Assembly: GCF_018390645.1 (NCBI RefSeq)
Contig: NZ_JAHBGC010000052.1
Coordinates: forward strand, 83,833 to 147,832
Length of the DNA: 64,000 nucleotides
From: Ancylobacter dichloromethanicus
GTDB lineage: Bacteria > Pseudomonadota > Alphaproteobacteria > Rhizobiales > Xanthobacteraceae
Direction of reading: 5' to 3'
The position numbers were made by a program, and so were the translations under genes. Numbering within the stretch: position 1 is the first letter of the stretch; the number at the start of each line of letters is the position of its first letter. The notes beneath the pieces are model-generated. The model saw nothing but the letters and a program-made list of their open reading frames with translations. It made no database searches and was not told where the DNA came from. This document shows positions 18,859 to 27,541 of this stretch, one piece after another.

Positions 18859-20226
18859 TCACTCGGCCGCGTCGCGCAGGCCGGCCGGCACCGAGGCGCG
18901 GGCGATCTCGCCGACATCGCCGAGTTCCGGCAGGCGCCAGCACAGCGCCATCAGCCGCGCCGTCACCTCGTCGCCGACGACGAGCGCCGACTGGTGGGCG
19001 AATTTGCGCGCGAGATGTTCGTTGCTCAGCGGCTTGTCATGGCTGCCGATGGCGCGCTCGATCACCTTCTCGATCACGCGGCCATCCGCGAACTCGACTT
19101 CGATCACCACCGAGGCCTCGTGGATGGAGGTGTCGGAGGTGGCGGAGACCTTGTCGCGCAGCGCGATCAGTTCCGGCGCGTTGGCAGCCTCGTCGGTGAA
19201 GGCGGTGGGCGAGCCGTCGCCGCGCAGCAGGGCGCAGGCGGCGGCGTGGAACACGCTGAACTTGGTCTCCAGCCCGGTCTTCGGCGCGCGCTTGCCGGTC
19301 AGTTCCAGCACCAGCGGATGGGTGCGCAGGCGCACGGCGGCGATGGTGTTGACGGCCTCGCCCAGTTCCTCGCGCAACTGCTGGCAGCCGTCGATGGTGG
19401 GGTGAATGACGATGCCGCAGGCGAAGGGCTTGTAGGAATTGAGCCCGGCTTCCCACGTCTCGCCGAGCCCGCCGAGGATCTCGTTGTAATCCTGCTTGGT
19501 GGACAGCACATGGGCGAAGCCGCGCGGCGCCTCGATCGCCCGCAGCGAGCTGTCGAAGCCGGCCTTGGCGAGGAAGGCGGCGAGCGCGCCGTTGCGGGCG
19601 GCGACGCCGGGATGCAGGCTCTTGCACATGGTGCCGAACATCTCGCGCAGGCCCGAGGCCTGCGTCGCGGCGATGCCGAGCGCCCAGCTCATCTGCTGCT
19701 CGTTCAGCTTCAGCATGTGGCCGACGGCGGCGGCAGCGCCGAACACCCCCACCGTGCCGGTGATGTGCCAGCCGCGGTCGTAATGCTCGGGATAGACGCT
19801 GTTGCCGATGCGGCATTCCACTTCGACGCCGACGATCAGCGCGTTGAGGAAATCGCGGCCGGACATCGGCTGATACTCGGCCGCCGCCAGCAAAGCGGAG
19901 GCGACCGGGCCGGCCGGGTGGATGATGGTCTTCAGATGGGTGTCGTCATAATCGAGCACATGCGAGGAGATGCCGTTGATCAGCGCCGCGTTCGGCACAT
20001 CGAGCCGCTCGCCGCGCCCCAGCACGCCCGCCTGCGGCTTGCCGGCGAATGGCGAGATGCCGGCCAGCGCGCAATCCACCGTCTCGTGGCGGGCGCCGCC
20101 GACGGCGCAGCCGACCCAGTTGAAAAAGGTGCGCACGCCTTCCTCGCGCACCGCGGCGGGGATGTCATCGGGCCGGCATCCCACGATCCATGAGGCAAGC
20201 CGTCGGGTGACGTCTGTGGTGGACAT
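18859..20226 (-). CDS. MmgE/PrpD family protein (second copy)
   Basis: A 455-residue MmgE/PrpD-fold protein distinct from the copy at 11236. Landmarks are the N-terminal FFNWVGCAVGGARHETVD, HVLDYDDTHLKTIIHPAGP, GVEVECRIGNSVYPEHYDRG, HITGTVGVFGAAAAVG and the later YKPFACGIVIHPTIDG. The HPTIDG segment replaces the HPSG of the first copy, so the two probably act on different acids or steps. It sits between the SDR gene (11 bases upstream) and the third dehydrogenase gene (10 bases downstream), inside a tightly packed operon. The dehydratase, epimerase or decarboxylase role is inferred from family only. Confidence 0.9.
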   Translation of the reverse strand: MSTTDVTRRLASWIVGCRPDDIPAAVREEGVRTFFNWVGCAVGGARHETVDCALAGISPFAGKPQAGVLGRGERLDVPNAALINGISSHVLDYDDTHLKTIIHPAGPVASALLAAAEYQPMSGRDFLNALIVGVEVECRIGNSVYPEHYDRGWHITGTVGVFGAAAAVGHMLKLNEQQMSWALGIAATQASGLREMFGTMCKSLHPGVAARNGALAAFLAKAGFDSSLRAIEAPRGFAHVLSTKQDYNEILGGLGETWEAGLNSYKPFACGIVIHPTIDGCQQLREELGEAVNTIAAVRLRTHPLVLELTGKRAPKTGLETKFSVFHAAACALLRGDGSPTAFTDEAANAPELIALRDKVSATSDTSIHEASVVIEVEFADGRVIEKVIERAIGSHDKPLSNEHLARKFAHQSALVVGDEVTARLMALCWRLPELGDVGEIARASVPAGLRDAAE

Positions 20227-20237
20227 TCTGTTCTCCT

Positions 20238-21032
20238 TTAGACGAGGCCGCGCGCGATGCCGCCGTCGACATTGATGGACTGGCCGGTGACGTAGCTGGC
20301 GAGGGGGCTGGCGAGCCAGGCGACCATGACCGCGATCTCGGCCGGCTCGGCGAAACGCTTGAGCGGGATCTCCTCGGAAAACCCGGCGAAGATCTCCTCC
20401 ACCGGCACCCCGCGCTCGGCCGCCATGCGGCTGGCGCGGGTGAGCCAGAGCGGGGTCTTGGTGCGGCCCGGGCTGACCGCGTTGATGCGGATACCCTTCT
20501 CGCCGAGTTCCAGCGCCAGAGTCTTGACCAGGCCGAGCAGGCCGGCCTTGTGGACGTTGGTCATGATCTGGTGGGCATAGGGCATCTTCGCCGCCGCCGC
20601 CCCCAGGGTGACGACGGCCGGGGCGTTCCCCGCCGCCAGCAGCGGCAGGCCGGCGCGGATGGTGCGCACGGTGGAGAGCACATTGAACTGGTAGCTGGCC
20701 AGCCAGTCCTCGTCGCTCAGCGTATCGAAATCGGCCCGCACGCTGCCGCCGACGGCGCTGACGAGGATATCGAGCGCGCCCCAGCGGGCGTCGGCCTCGT
20801 CCATCAGCGCTGTGGCCGAGGCAGCGTCCTTCACCACATCGGCGACGAATATTTCGGGGGTGCGGCCGCTCGCCTGCATCAGGCGGGCGCTGGCGGCTTC
20901 CAGATTGTCGCGGCTGCGCGAGGCGATGACGACGTGCGCGCCCTCGCGCAGCAGGATCTCGGCGGTAGCCTCGCCGATGCCGTAGCTGCCGCCGACGATG
21001 ATGGCGCGGCGCCCGTCAAATCCCAGATTCAT
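20238..21032 (-). CDS. SDR-family NAD(P)-dependent oxidoreductase
   Basis: A 264-residue short-chain dehydrogenase. The cofactor motif is AIIVGGSYGIGEATAE near the N-terminus, followed by the NNAG-equivalent ILVSAVGGSV. The YxxxK-type active site is altered: the region reads MPYAHQIMTNVHKAGLLGLV, with His-Lys where Tyr...Lys normally lies. The C-terminal YVTGQSINVDGG is typical. The start overlaps the 3' end of the permease gene by 17 bases, so the two are coupled. It likely oxidises or reduces a hydroxy-acid or keto-acid intermediate of the cluster's pathway. The atypical catalytic region makes the activity uncertain. Confidence 0.88.
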   Translation of the reverse strand: MNLGFDGRRAIIVGGSYGIGEATAEILLREGAHVVIASRSRDNLEAASARLMQASGRTPEIFVADVVKDAASATALMDEADARWGALDILVSAVGGSVRADFDTLSDEDWLASYQFNVLSTVRTIRAGLPLLAAGNAPAVVTLGAAAAKMPYAHQIMTNVHKAGLLGLVKTLALELGEKGIRINAVSPGRTKTPLWLTRASRMAAERGVPVEEIFAGFSEEIPLKRFAEPAEIAVMVAWLASPLASYVTGQSINVDGGIARGLV

Positions 21033-22122
21033 AATGGCTCCTCAGCACGAAGCGGTAGACGCGGAACACCAGCAGGATGGTCGAGGCGATTACCGCGATG
21101 CGGACGATGTGGAAGGCGGTGACGAGTTCGGCGTCGGCGTGCATGGCCTTGGCGGTCAGCACCATTTCGGTGATCGCGGCCGGGGCCAGGGCGAGGAAGC
21201 TGGTGGTCAGTGGCAGGCCGGTGGCGAGCGAGAGTACCTCCGCGCCGATGGCGGCGGCGAAGATCAGCAGCACCCCGACCAGCAGCCCGGAGGCGGCGAC
21301 GCGCGGCAGGCGCACGAACAGGTCGCGCCGGAAGCGCATGCTCAGCCAGACGCCGATCATTACCTGCGCCGCGACGATGAGGGCGCCCGGCACTGCGACA
21401 TTGAGCAGGCCCGACGCGCCCAGCACCGCGCTGGGCAGCAGCGAACCGAGCAGCCAGGGGTTGGGGATTGGGGTCGGGCGCAGCGCATGCGCGCCGAGAT
21501 AGGCGACGACGAGGCCGAGGCCCAGCAGCAGTAGATCGTGCGAGGTGGCGGGGTCCGCCGTGTAGACCGTGCCGGCCTCGCCGAAGGCGAACACCATGAA
21601 CGGCACGATGCTGACCACCGTGGTCACCCGCAGCGCGTGGACGATGGAGACCGCGCTGGTGTCGCCGCCCCGCGCCGCCGCCACCACCGCCATGTCCGCC
21701 ATGCCGCCGGCGGCGGTGGCGAAGAACGCGGTTGTCGGGTCGATGCGCGCCAGCGGCCGCATGATCAGCGCGCCGATGAAGGTGGCGACGATGATGTAGA
21801 GTGTCGCCACCAGCATCGCCGGCAGAAGCTGCAAGGAGGCGAGCAGCAGATGCGGGGTGAAGCGCATGCCGATGGCGAGGCCGACGATGACCTGCCCGAT
21901 CTCGCGCAGATGCGGCCCGGCCTGCAACGGCGCGCCGGAGACGTTGAGCACGCCGCACACGAACAGCGGCCCCAGCATCCAGGGCAGCGGCATGTGGATG
22001 AGCGAGGCGGCATAGCCGGCGGCAGCGGCGATGGCATAGGTGGCGAGAACGCGCAGCCCGCCATGCAGCCGCGAGGCACGAAGCCAGCGCGGCGGCGTGG
22101 ATTCTTCCGGAATTTCGGCCAT
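21016..22122 (-). CDS. AbrB-family membrane protein (ammonia monooxygenase-like permease)
   Basis: A 368-residue polytopic membrane protein of the AbrB duplication family, with two repeated halves. Each half contains the PLPWMLGPL / PNPWLLGSLLPSA type segment, and about ten hydrophobic helices are visible. Typical segments are GQVIVGLAIGMRF and AAGGMADMAVVAAARGGD. Families like this are found beside tripartite tricarboxylate transporters and organic-acid catabolic genes. The transport role is inferred. It is the first gene of the minus-strand operon that continues with SDR, PrpD and two dehydrogenases. It is divergent from tctCBA across a 492-base control region with two TGT-NN-ACA sites. Confidence 0.88.
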   Translation of the reverse strand: MAEIPEESTPPRWLRASRLHGGLRVLATYAIAAAAGYAASLIHMPLPWMLGPLFVCGVLNVSGAPLQAGPHLREIGQVIVGLAIGMRFTPHLLLASLQLLPAMLVATLYIIVATFIGALIMRPLARIDPTTAFFATAAGGMADMAVVAAARGGDTSAVSIVHALRVTTVVSIVPFMVFAFGEAGTVYTADPATSHDLLLLGLGLVVAYLGAHALRPTPIPNPWLLGSLLPSAVLGASGLLNVAVPGALIVAAQVMIGVWLSMRFRRDLFVRLPRVAASGLLVGVLLIFAAAIGAEVLSLATGLPLTTSFLALAPAAITEMVLTAKAMHADAELVTAFHIVRIAVIASTILLVFRVYRFVLRSHYESGI

Positions 22123-22347
22123 CAGCCGGCCACCCGGACCGCGACGCCGGCACCCCCGGCCGCGCCCTCTCTCCCGGCGATGGCGATTCGGGCCTTGCCG
22201 GAAGCGGTCTCACGGCGATGGTGCGGGCGGATAGACATGACGGCCTCCCCAGGCGTTGCCGAGACTGGTTTTTGGCGCCTGTCGCGCGGCGGGGAACGGT
22301 GCCTCCCGCCCGGCAGGGCATGCCGCGATAGAGACATCTGTAATGAA

Positions 22348-22361
22348 AACTGTCAACAGAT
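22348..22361. promoter_or_regulatory. GntR/FCD-type operator upstream of the AbrB-permease operon
   Basis: AACTGTCAACAGAT, with a TGT-CA-ACA core, in the divergent spacer 22123-22614. Apart from this and the site at 22505, the spacer holds no gene I can see. Confidence 0.62.
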
Positions 22362-22504
22362 AGGCGCCAAAGCCTCAATCGCGGCCCTCCTTTAGGAAAG
22401 CCTGCGCCAATGCCGCCCTGCAGCCGAATTTGGCCGCCATAAACGCAACGATCCCGCCGGTTTCGCCGCGAGGGGCGGGCGGCCAGCTTCCGCTTTGTCC
22501 GCAA

Positions 22505-22518
22505 ATCTGTTGACAGTT
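22505..22518. promoter_or_regulatory. GntR/FCD-type operator upstream of tctC
   Basis: ATCTGTTGACAGTT, with a TGT-TG-ACA core, 97 bases before the tctC start. It is the reverse complement of the site at 22348 with the same AACTGT(C)AACAGAT layout, so this divergent region has a symmetric pair. Confidence 0.65.
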
Positions 22519-22614
22519 GACGGAGAGGGGGACAGTCTTGCCCCGCCCAATCCACACGGGCCGGCCGCTCTCGGCGCCGGCCGAAGGACCCAGATGGAAC
22601 GGCGGGAGGAAAAC

Positions 22615-23610
22615 ATGACAGATTTCACACGCAGAGATGCATTCAAAATTTCAGCGGGCGGTCTCGCGGCGGTGTCCGGCATGGTCGCCATGCCGTCCAT
22701 CCTGCGCGCCGCGAGCTATCCCACGCGCCCGATCAACGTCATCGTGCCGTTCGCCACGGGCGGCTACAACGACCGTTTGTCCCGTGCCTTCATGCCCTAT
22801 CTCGAGAAGGAACTCGGCCAGCCGCTGGTCATCGTCAACAAGCCGGGCGCGGGCACCCAGCTCGGCAATTCCTATGCGCTGAACCAGCCGGCCGATGGCT
22901 ATTCGATCATGTGCACCTCGGCGGCGCCCTATATTCCGCTCACCGTGTTGCTGCAGAACGCGCCCTACAAGGTCGAGGACTTCTCGATGCTCAACCTGCC
23001 GTCGCGTGACTACACGCTGGCGGCGACTTCGTCCGACGGTCCGGTCAAGACCTTCGCCGAGGTGATCGAGAAGCTGAAGAAGGACCCCTCCAGCCTCAGC
23101 ATCGGCGTGCAGCCGGCTTCCGCCGACTATGCCAACATGGTGCTGGCGTTCCAGGCTGCCGAGATCGACCCGTCCAAGCTGCGCATCGTCACCTATGATG
23201 GCGGCGGCCCGGCGCGCAACGCCACGGCCGGCGCCCAGGTCGATGTCGGCTTCGTCGGCGGCGAGGGCTTCCTGCCGCTCAAGACCAAGATCCGTCCGCT
23301 GGCCATCTTCGCCGCCGAAACGGTGGAATGGTATCCCGACGCGCCTCTGATCGGTGCCAGCGGCCTCAAGACCGATTTCGTCGAAGGTTCGCAGCGCGGC
23401 TGGGCGATCACCACCAAGCTGCGCAACGAGCAGCCGGAAATCTACAAGACCCTGGTCACGGCGGTGGAGAAGGCGAGCAAGAATCCGAAGGCGATCGAGA
23501 CCCTGAAGCTGCAGGAACTCGCCACCACATGGTACGGCCCGGAAGCCTCGGACAAGGCGTATCTCGACAACGCCGCCAAGATGGCCAAGTACGTCAACCT
23601 GCTGAAGTAA
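22615..23610 (+). CDS. tctC: tripartite tricarboxylate transporter substrate-binding protein (TctC/BugT family)
   Basis: A 331-residue periplasmic binding protein. The N-terminus MTDFTRRDAFKISAGGLAA carries a twin-arginine export motif (TRRDAFK) followed by a hydrophobic core and cleavage near ILRAAS. YPTRPINVIVPFATGGYND is the typical Bug-family opening, and the GTQLGN and GGGPARNATAGAQVDVG segments form the carboxylate-binding pocket. The ATG at 22615 follows a strong RBS (CGGGAGGAAAAC). It heads a tctC-tctB-tctA operon. Bug proteins bind tricarboxylates, dicarboxylates or aromatic acids. The neighbouring enzymes suggest the ligand is a hydroxylated di- or tricarboxylate. Confidence 0.93.
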   Translation: MTDFTRRDAFKISAGGLAAVSGMVAMPSILRAASYPTRPINVIVPFATGGYNDRLSRAFMPYLEKELGQPLVIVNKPGAGTQLGNSYALNQPADGYSIMCTSAAPYIPLTVLLQNAPYKVEDFSMLNLPSRDYTLAATSSDGPVKTFAEVIEKLKKDPSSLSIGVQPASADYANMVLAFQAAEIDPSKLRIVTYDGGGPARNATAGAQVDVGFVGGEGFLPLKTKIRPLAIFAAETVEWYPDAPLIGASGLKTDFVEGSQRGWAITTKLRNEQPEIYKTLVTAVEKASKNPKAIETLKLQELATTWYGPEASDKAYLDNAAKMAKYVNLLK

Positions 23611-23687
23611 GCCGCATCCATCGAAGGCGGGCCGCGTCGGTTTCGCGCCCGCCTTCATTCTCATTCCTCTTCTGAATGGAGATGAAG

Positions 23688-24188
23688 ATGCGTATCGGCC
23701 GGCAGACCTATGCCATCGATTACGGCCATCTTGCGCTCATCACCCTGATCGCGGCCGCCGTCTTCTGGTATCTCCTCGATGCCCGAAGCGTTTCGCTCAG
23801 TGTCAACAACCTGCTGCTGGTGCAGCCGGTCGCGATCTTCGCGCTGGCGATGTATCTGTTCGTCCTGCCGCAGTGCTTCCGCAAGGTGGACGCCCGCGAG
23901 GCGGCGAGAACGGCATCCGAGCAGGACCCGCTCTCTCGGAACATTCCCGCCGAGCGGTCGGACATGCTGCGCATGGCGGCGCTCAGCGTGTCGCTGGGGC
24001 TGCTTGTCCTGCTGCTGGATACGCTCGGCTTCGACATCGCCATCTTCCTGTTCACCCTGGCGGCAATGGTGATCTGCGGCGAGCGGCACCCGGTGCGTCT
24101 GCTGCTGTTTTCGTGCGCGGTGACGCTGGTGGCCATTTACGGCTTCCGCGCCATGATCCCCTATCCCATGCCCACCACGCTTCTGTGA
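23688..24188 (+). CDS. tctB: tripartite tricarboxylate transporter small membrane subunit (TctB)
   Basis: A 166-residue small integral membrane subunit with about four hydrophobic helices: ALITLIAAAVFWYLLDA, LLVQPVAIFALAMYLFV, VSLGLLVLLLDTLGFDIAI, and a final helix near RLLLFSCAVTLVAIYGF. Such subunits pair with TctA in the membrane. I took the ATG at 23688 because GGAG lies six bases upstream of it. An in-frame ATG at 23676 would add four residues but lacks an RBS. It sits between tctC (77 bases) and tctA (10 bases). Confidence 0.88.
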   Translation: MRIGRQTYAIDYGHLALITLIAAAVFWYLLDARSVSLSVNNLLLVQPVAIFALAMYLFVLPQCFRKVDAREAARTASEQDPLSRNIPAERSDMLRMAALSVSLGLLVLLLDTLGFDIAIFLFTLAAMVICGERHPVRLLLFSCAVTLVAIYGFRAMIPYPMPTTLL

Positions 24189-24198
24189 GGCGCGTCCG

Positions 24199-25767
24199 AT
24201 GATCGACATTTCTGCCTTTCACGAGGCACTCGGCATCCTGTTCTCCTCGATCTCGGCTTGGGGCTGGATCGTCCCCGGACTCATCATCGGCCTCGTCTTT
24301 GCCGCCATACCCGGCATTTCGATCACCATGGCGATGGCGATCGTCCTGCCGATGTCGCTGTACATGGATTTCTTCCCGGCCATGGTCTTCCTCACCTCGG
24401 TCTATACCGGCGCGGGGTTCGGCGGGTCGGTGCCGGCGATCCTGATGAACATACCGGGCACACCATCCTCCTTCGCCACCACCTTCGACGGCTATGCCAT
24501 GTCGCAGAAGGGCGAGCACAACGAGGCGCTCGGCTATGCGCTGTTCGCCTCCACACTGTGCGGCATTTTCGGCTATGTGCTGCTGCTGCTGGTGCTGGAG
24601 CCGCTGGCCGACATCGTGCTGCGCATCGGGCCGGTGGAGATGTTCGCAGTGGCGATCTGGGGCATGATGCTGCTCGGCTCGCTGGGTTCAACCTATATCA
24701 GCCGCGGCCTGCTGGCGGCCGCCCTCGGCATCCTGCTCGGCACGGTCGGCATGAACACGGCCGGCTTCACCCGCGGCACGCTGGGGGTCCCGGAACTGCT
24801 CGATGGCATCGCGCCGATCCCGGCGATGATAGGCCTGCTGGCCGCAAGCCAGCTTCTCAGCCTGGCCGGCCGTGACTACATCATCGAGGCCGAGGGTGCC
24901 CGCGAGGTCAGCCTGCGGCGTATCCTCAAAGGGTGCTGGGGGACGCTGAAATATCCCGGCGTGCTGCTGCGCGGCTCGATCATCGGCGTCGTCATCGGCG
25001 CCGTGCCGGGCGTCGGCTCCTCCATCAGCAACCTCATCTCCTACGCCGAGACCAAGCGCACCGCCAAGGACAGCGCGACCTTCGGCAAGGGCAATCCCAA
25101 GGGCGTCATCGCGGCGGAATCCGCCGTGGCCAGCGGCGAGGGCGGCTCCATGGCCACCATGCTGGCGCTCGGCATTCCCGGCGGCGGAGCCACCGCGATC
25201 CTGATCGCGGCCTTCATGATGCACAATGTGGTGCCGGGGCCGAGCTTCATCGACACGCAGAAGCCAATGGCCTATGCCATCATCCTCAACAACATGGTTC
25301 AGGCGGTGGTCCTGCTGGTGGTGGGCATCGGCTTCATCTATGCCGCCACCAACGTCATGAAGGTGCGCACCCGCTACGTGCTGCCGGCGATCCTGGTGGT
25401 GGCGACGCTCGGCACCTATGCGGTGACCGGCGAGGCGGCAGGGCCGATCACGCTGTTCGTCTTCGCCATGCTCGGTTTCGCGCTCAACCGCTATGAATAT
25501 CCGGTGCCGGCCGTTGTGGTGGGCATCCTGCTCGGGCGCATGCTGGAGACGGAGTTCCTGCGCTCCTACCAGCTCTCCGCCGGCAACCCGCTCTATGTGC
25601 TGGAGCGGCCCGGCGCGATGGCGATCTTCGCGGTGATGTTCATCTCGCTGGCGATGACCGCCTGGGGCAAGCGCAAGCAGAACAAGGCCGAGGCGGCCGA
25701 GGCGGCGCTGCTGCGGCTGCGCCACGACGCCGACGCCCATGCGCACACGACGCCGAGCAAGGGCTGA
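24199..25767 (+). CDS. tctA: tripartite tricarboxylate transporter large membrane subunit (TctA)
   Basis: A 522-residue permease with about 11-12 hydrophobic helices. Family motifs are present: VFAAIPGISITMAMAIVLP, GSVPAILMNIPGTPSS in the first half and GAVPGVGSSISNLISYAET plus LALGIPGGGATAILI in the second, the two inverted-repeat substrate sites. It is the proton- or sodium-driven membrane component that receives substrate from TctC. The last codons before the stop encode a short polar, His-rich tail. It ends the tctCBA operon, followed by a clear hairpin terminator at 25796-25822. Confidence 0.95.
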   Translation: MIDISAFHEALGILFSSISAWGWIVPGLIIGLVFAAIPGISITMAMAIVLPMSLYMDFFPAMVFLTSVYTGAGFGGSVPAILMNIPGTPSSFATTFDGYAMSQKGEHNEALGYALFASTLCGIFGYVLLLLVLEPLADIVLRIGPVEMFAVAIWGMMLLGSLGSTYISRGLLAAALGILLGTVGMNTAGFTRGTLGVPELLDGIAPIPAMIGLLAASQLLSLAGRDYIIEAEGAREVSLRRILKGCWGTLKYPGVLLRGSIIGVVIGAVPGVGSSISNLISYAETKRTAKDSATFGKGNPKGVIAAESAVASGEGGSMATMLALGIPGGGATAILIAAFMMHNVVPGPSFIDTQKPMAYAIILNNMVQAVVLLVVGIGFIYAATNVMKVRTRYVLPAILVVATLGTYAVTGEAAGPITLFVFAMLGFALNRYEYPVPAVVVGILLGRMLETEFLRSYQLSAGNPLYVLERPGAMAIFAVMFISLAMTAWGKRKQNKAEAAEAALLRLRHDADAHAHTTPSKG

Positions 25768-25795
25768 AGGGCCTTCTCACCGCCGTCGATCCCCG

Positions 25796-25822
25796 AAAGG
25801 GCGGGTGCGAACCCGCCCTTTT
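25796..25822 (+). terminator. rho-independent terminator after tctA
   Basis: An 11-base perfect stem (AAAGGGCGGGT / ACCCGCCCTTT) with a GCGA tetraloop, ending in a T run. No gene occupies the rest of 25768-25951. Confidence 0.8.
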
Positions 25823-25951
25823 GCGTTGCGCAAGGCGGCGCCCGCTAGGGACAGTCCGGTCGGCAAGAGAAAGCCGCCGCCGTCGGTGACGGAAGCGGCT
25901 TTTCAACAGGTCGCGAACGGTACCGGTCGGTGCCCGCGTTGCAGGCGCGTC

Positions 25952-27541
25952 TCAGGCCGGCGGGCCGATCGGGACCCGGCCGAAGGCGCCGCGCTCGGCC
26001 CCGTCGAGCTGGTTGATGAGGTTCATCTCCCAGGCGAGGTACTGGCGGGAGGCTTCGGCATTGCCGTCATGGCGGTCGTGCACGAACCACACCCGGTCGC
26101 GCGCCTCCTCGCGGCTCATGCGCCGGCGGACGCGATCGACCGGCCACCCCGCCGCCGCACAGGCGTCGGGATCGGGCTGCAGCCAGCAGGCGGCGATGCC
26201 GGCAGCCCGCAGTTCGCAGGCGGCAGCGGCCACGGCGGCCGCGTCGCCCAGCAGGATGGCTCGTAGCGTGCCCGGCGGGAGTGTGCCCGGCAGTTCGTCG
26301 CGAAGCACCCGGCGCGCGCCTTCCAGCCGCCACGTCTCCCAGTCGGCCGATATCCGCAGATCGAGCACCGGCACGCCCTTCTGCGCCTGGCCCCATGCGG
26401 CCCCGGCCGTGAGCGCGCGCGGCGGCACGGGCGGGCGCAACGGCGATGAGGGGACGCTCAGTCCGTCCATTCCCGGCGCGGCATCAAGCGCCAGCACCTG
26501 CACCTCGAAGCCCAGCGCGCGCAGGAACAGCCCCGCCAGCGCGGCGCGAAGCCCGGTGTCGTCGATCAGGATCAGCCGCGCGTGGCGTACGCCGACATAT
26601 TGGTCCGTCGCCTGAATCAGCTGGCCGGCAAGGGCGGGAACGGCGCCCGGCACCGGCTTCGCCGCCCGTTCTCCCGCGCTGCGGAGGTCGAACAGGAAGG
26701 TGGTTCGGCCGGCTTCGCCAAGGTAGGCCCCGGCCTCGGGCGGGGCGATCTGCGAGAGTTGCGAGGCGGCGATGAGGCGCTGCGCGCGGGTGCGGCTGGC
26801 CTGCGCCTGCGCCTCGTCCAGTACCGGCATCGGATCGGCGCGCGCGCCGCGGTCGAGCGGCAGGCCGGCGAGCGCCCAGCCCTGCGTGCCGTTCTCCAGC
26901 GCATAGACCGGGTTGCGCACGCCGATGGCGCGCAGCGTCAGTGCGCCGACGATGCCGCGCGTGCGCCCGGCGCAGGTGATGACGATGGGCGTCGTCTCAT
27001 CCGCGACAGTGGCGTCAAGCCTATGGGCCAGCTCGACATTCGGCACGCACTGCGCGCCCGCGATGCGCATCTTGGCGTATTCGGAGGGCGGGCGGGCATC
27101 GAAGAGCGCATGCGCTCGCCCCTCGCGCCGCCAGCTTTCAAGCGTGCCGGCGTCGATCATTCGGGGGTGGTGGTCGTGCTCCAGCAGTTCGCCGAGCGTC
27201 TTGCTCGGCACGTTGACGCCGGCGAACACCTGCAGGCCCGCCGCCTTCCAGGCCGGCAGGCCACCCTCGATCACGCGGATGTCGGTGTAGCCGCAGGCAA
27301 CGAGGCGCCGGGCGGCTCTGTCGGCGGTGCCGTCGCCGTCGTCCATGAGCAGGACCGGGCAGTCGGAGCGTGGAACCAGCGCAACTGCCGACAGTTCCAG
27401 CCGGCTGAACGGGCAGGGGACGGCGAAGAGCGGATGCCCCTCGCCGAAGGCCGCCGCCTCGCGCACATCGAGAAAGGCGATCTCCTCGCCGGCATGGAGG
27501 CTGGCCTTCGCCGCCTCCGCCGTCACCACGGCCACGCTCAT
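25952..27541 (-). CDS. protein with four tandem rhodanese-like domains
   Basis: A 529-residue cytoplasmic protein with four rhodanese-like modules, starting at about residues 5, 125, 265 and 385. Each shows an FLDVRE-, FDARPPSEY-, FLFDLRSAGER- or LDLRISADW-type first motif. Only the second has a catalytic Cys loop (TCAGRTRG, Cys190). The equivalent loops in domains 1, 3 and 4 carry Asp or Gly instead. Rhodaneses move sulfane sulfur, and inactive copies often serve as binding or regulatory modules. The start codon overlaps the stop of the upstream hydrolase gene (ATGA), so the two are co-translated under the operator at 28512. How sulfur transfer relates to the acid-degradation regulon is unclear. 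Confidence 0.88.
   Translation of the reverse strand: MSVAVVTAEAAKASLHAGEEIAFLDVREAAAFGEGHPLFAVPCPFSRLELSAVALVPRSDCPVLLMDDGDGTADRAARRLVACGYTDIRVIEGGLPAWKAAGLQVFAGVNVPSKTLGELLEHDHHPRMIDAGTLESWRREGRAHALFDARPPSEYAKMRIAGAQCVPNVELAHRLDATVADETTPIVITCAGRTRGIVGALTLRAIGVRNPVYALENGTQGWALAGLPLDRGARADPMPVLDEAQAQASRTRAQRLIAASQLSQIAPPEAGAYLGEAGRTTFLFDLRSAGERAAKPVPGAVPALAGQLIQATDQYVGVRHARLILIDDTGLRAALAGLFLRALGFEVQVLALDAAPGMDGLSVPSSPLRPPVPPRALTAGAAWGQAQKGVPVLDLRISADWETWRLEGARRVLRDELPGTLPPGTLRAILLGDAAAVAAAACELRAAGIAACWLQPDPDACAAAGWPVDRVRRRMSREEARDRVWFVHDRHDGNAEASRQYLAWEMNLINQLDGAERGAFGRVPIGPPA

Noticed and set aside
23801-23809. TGTCAACA inside the tctB coding region
   Set aside because: Shares only the 8-base core, lacks the AT flanks and lies within a gene; probably chance.
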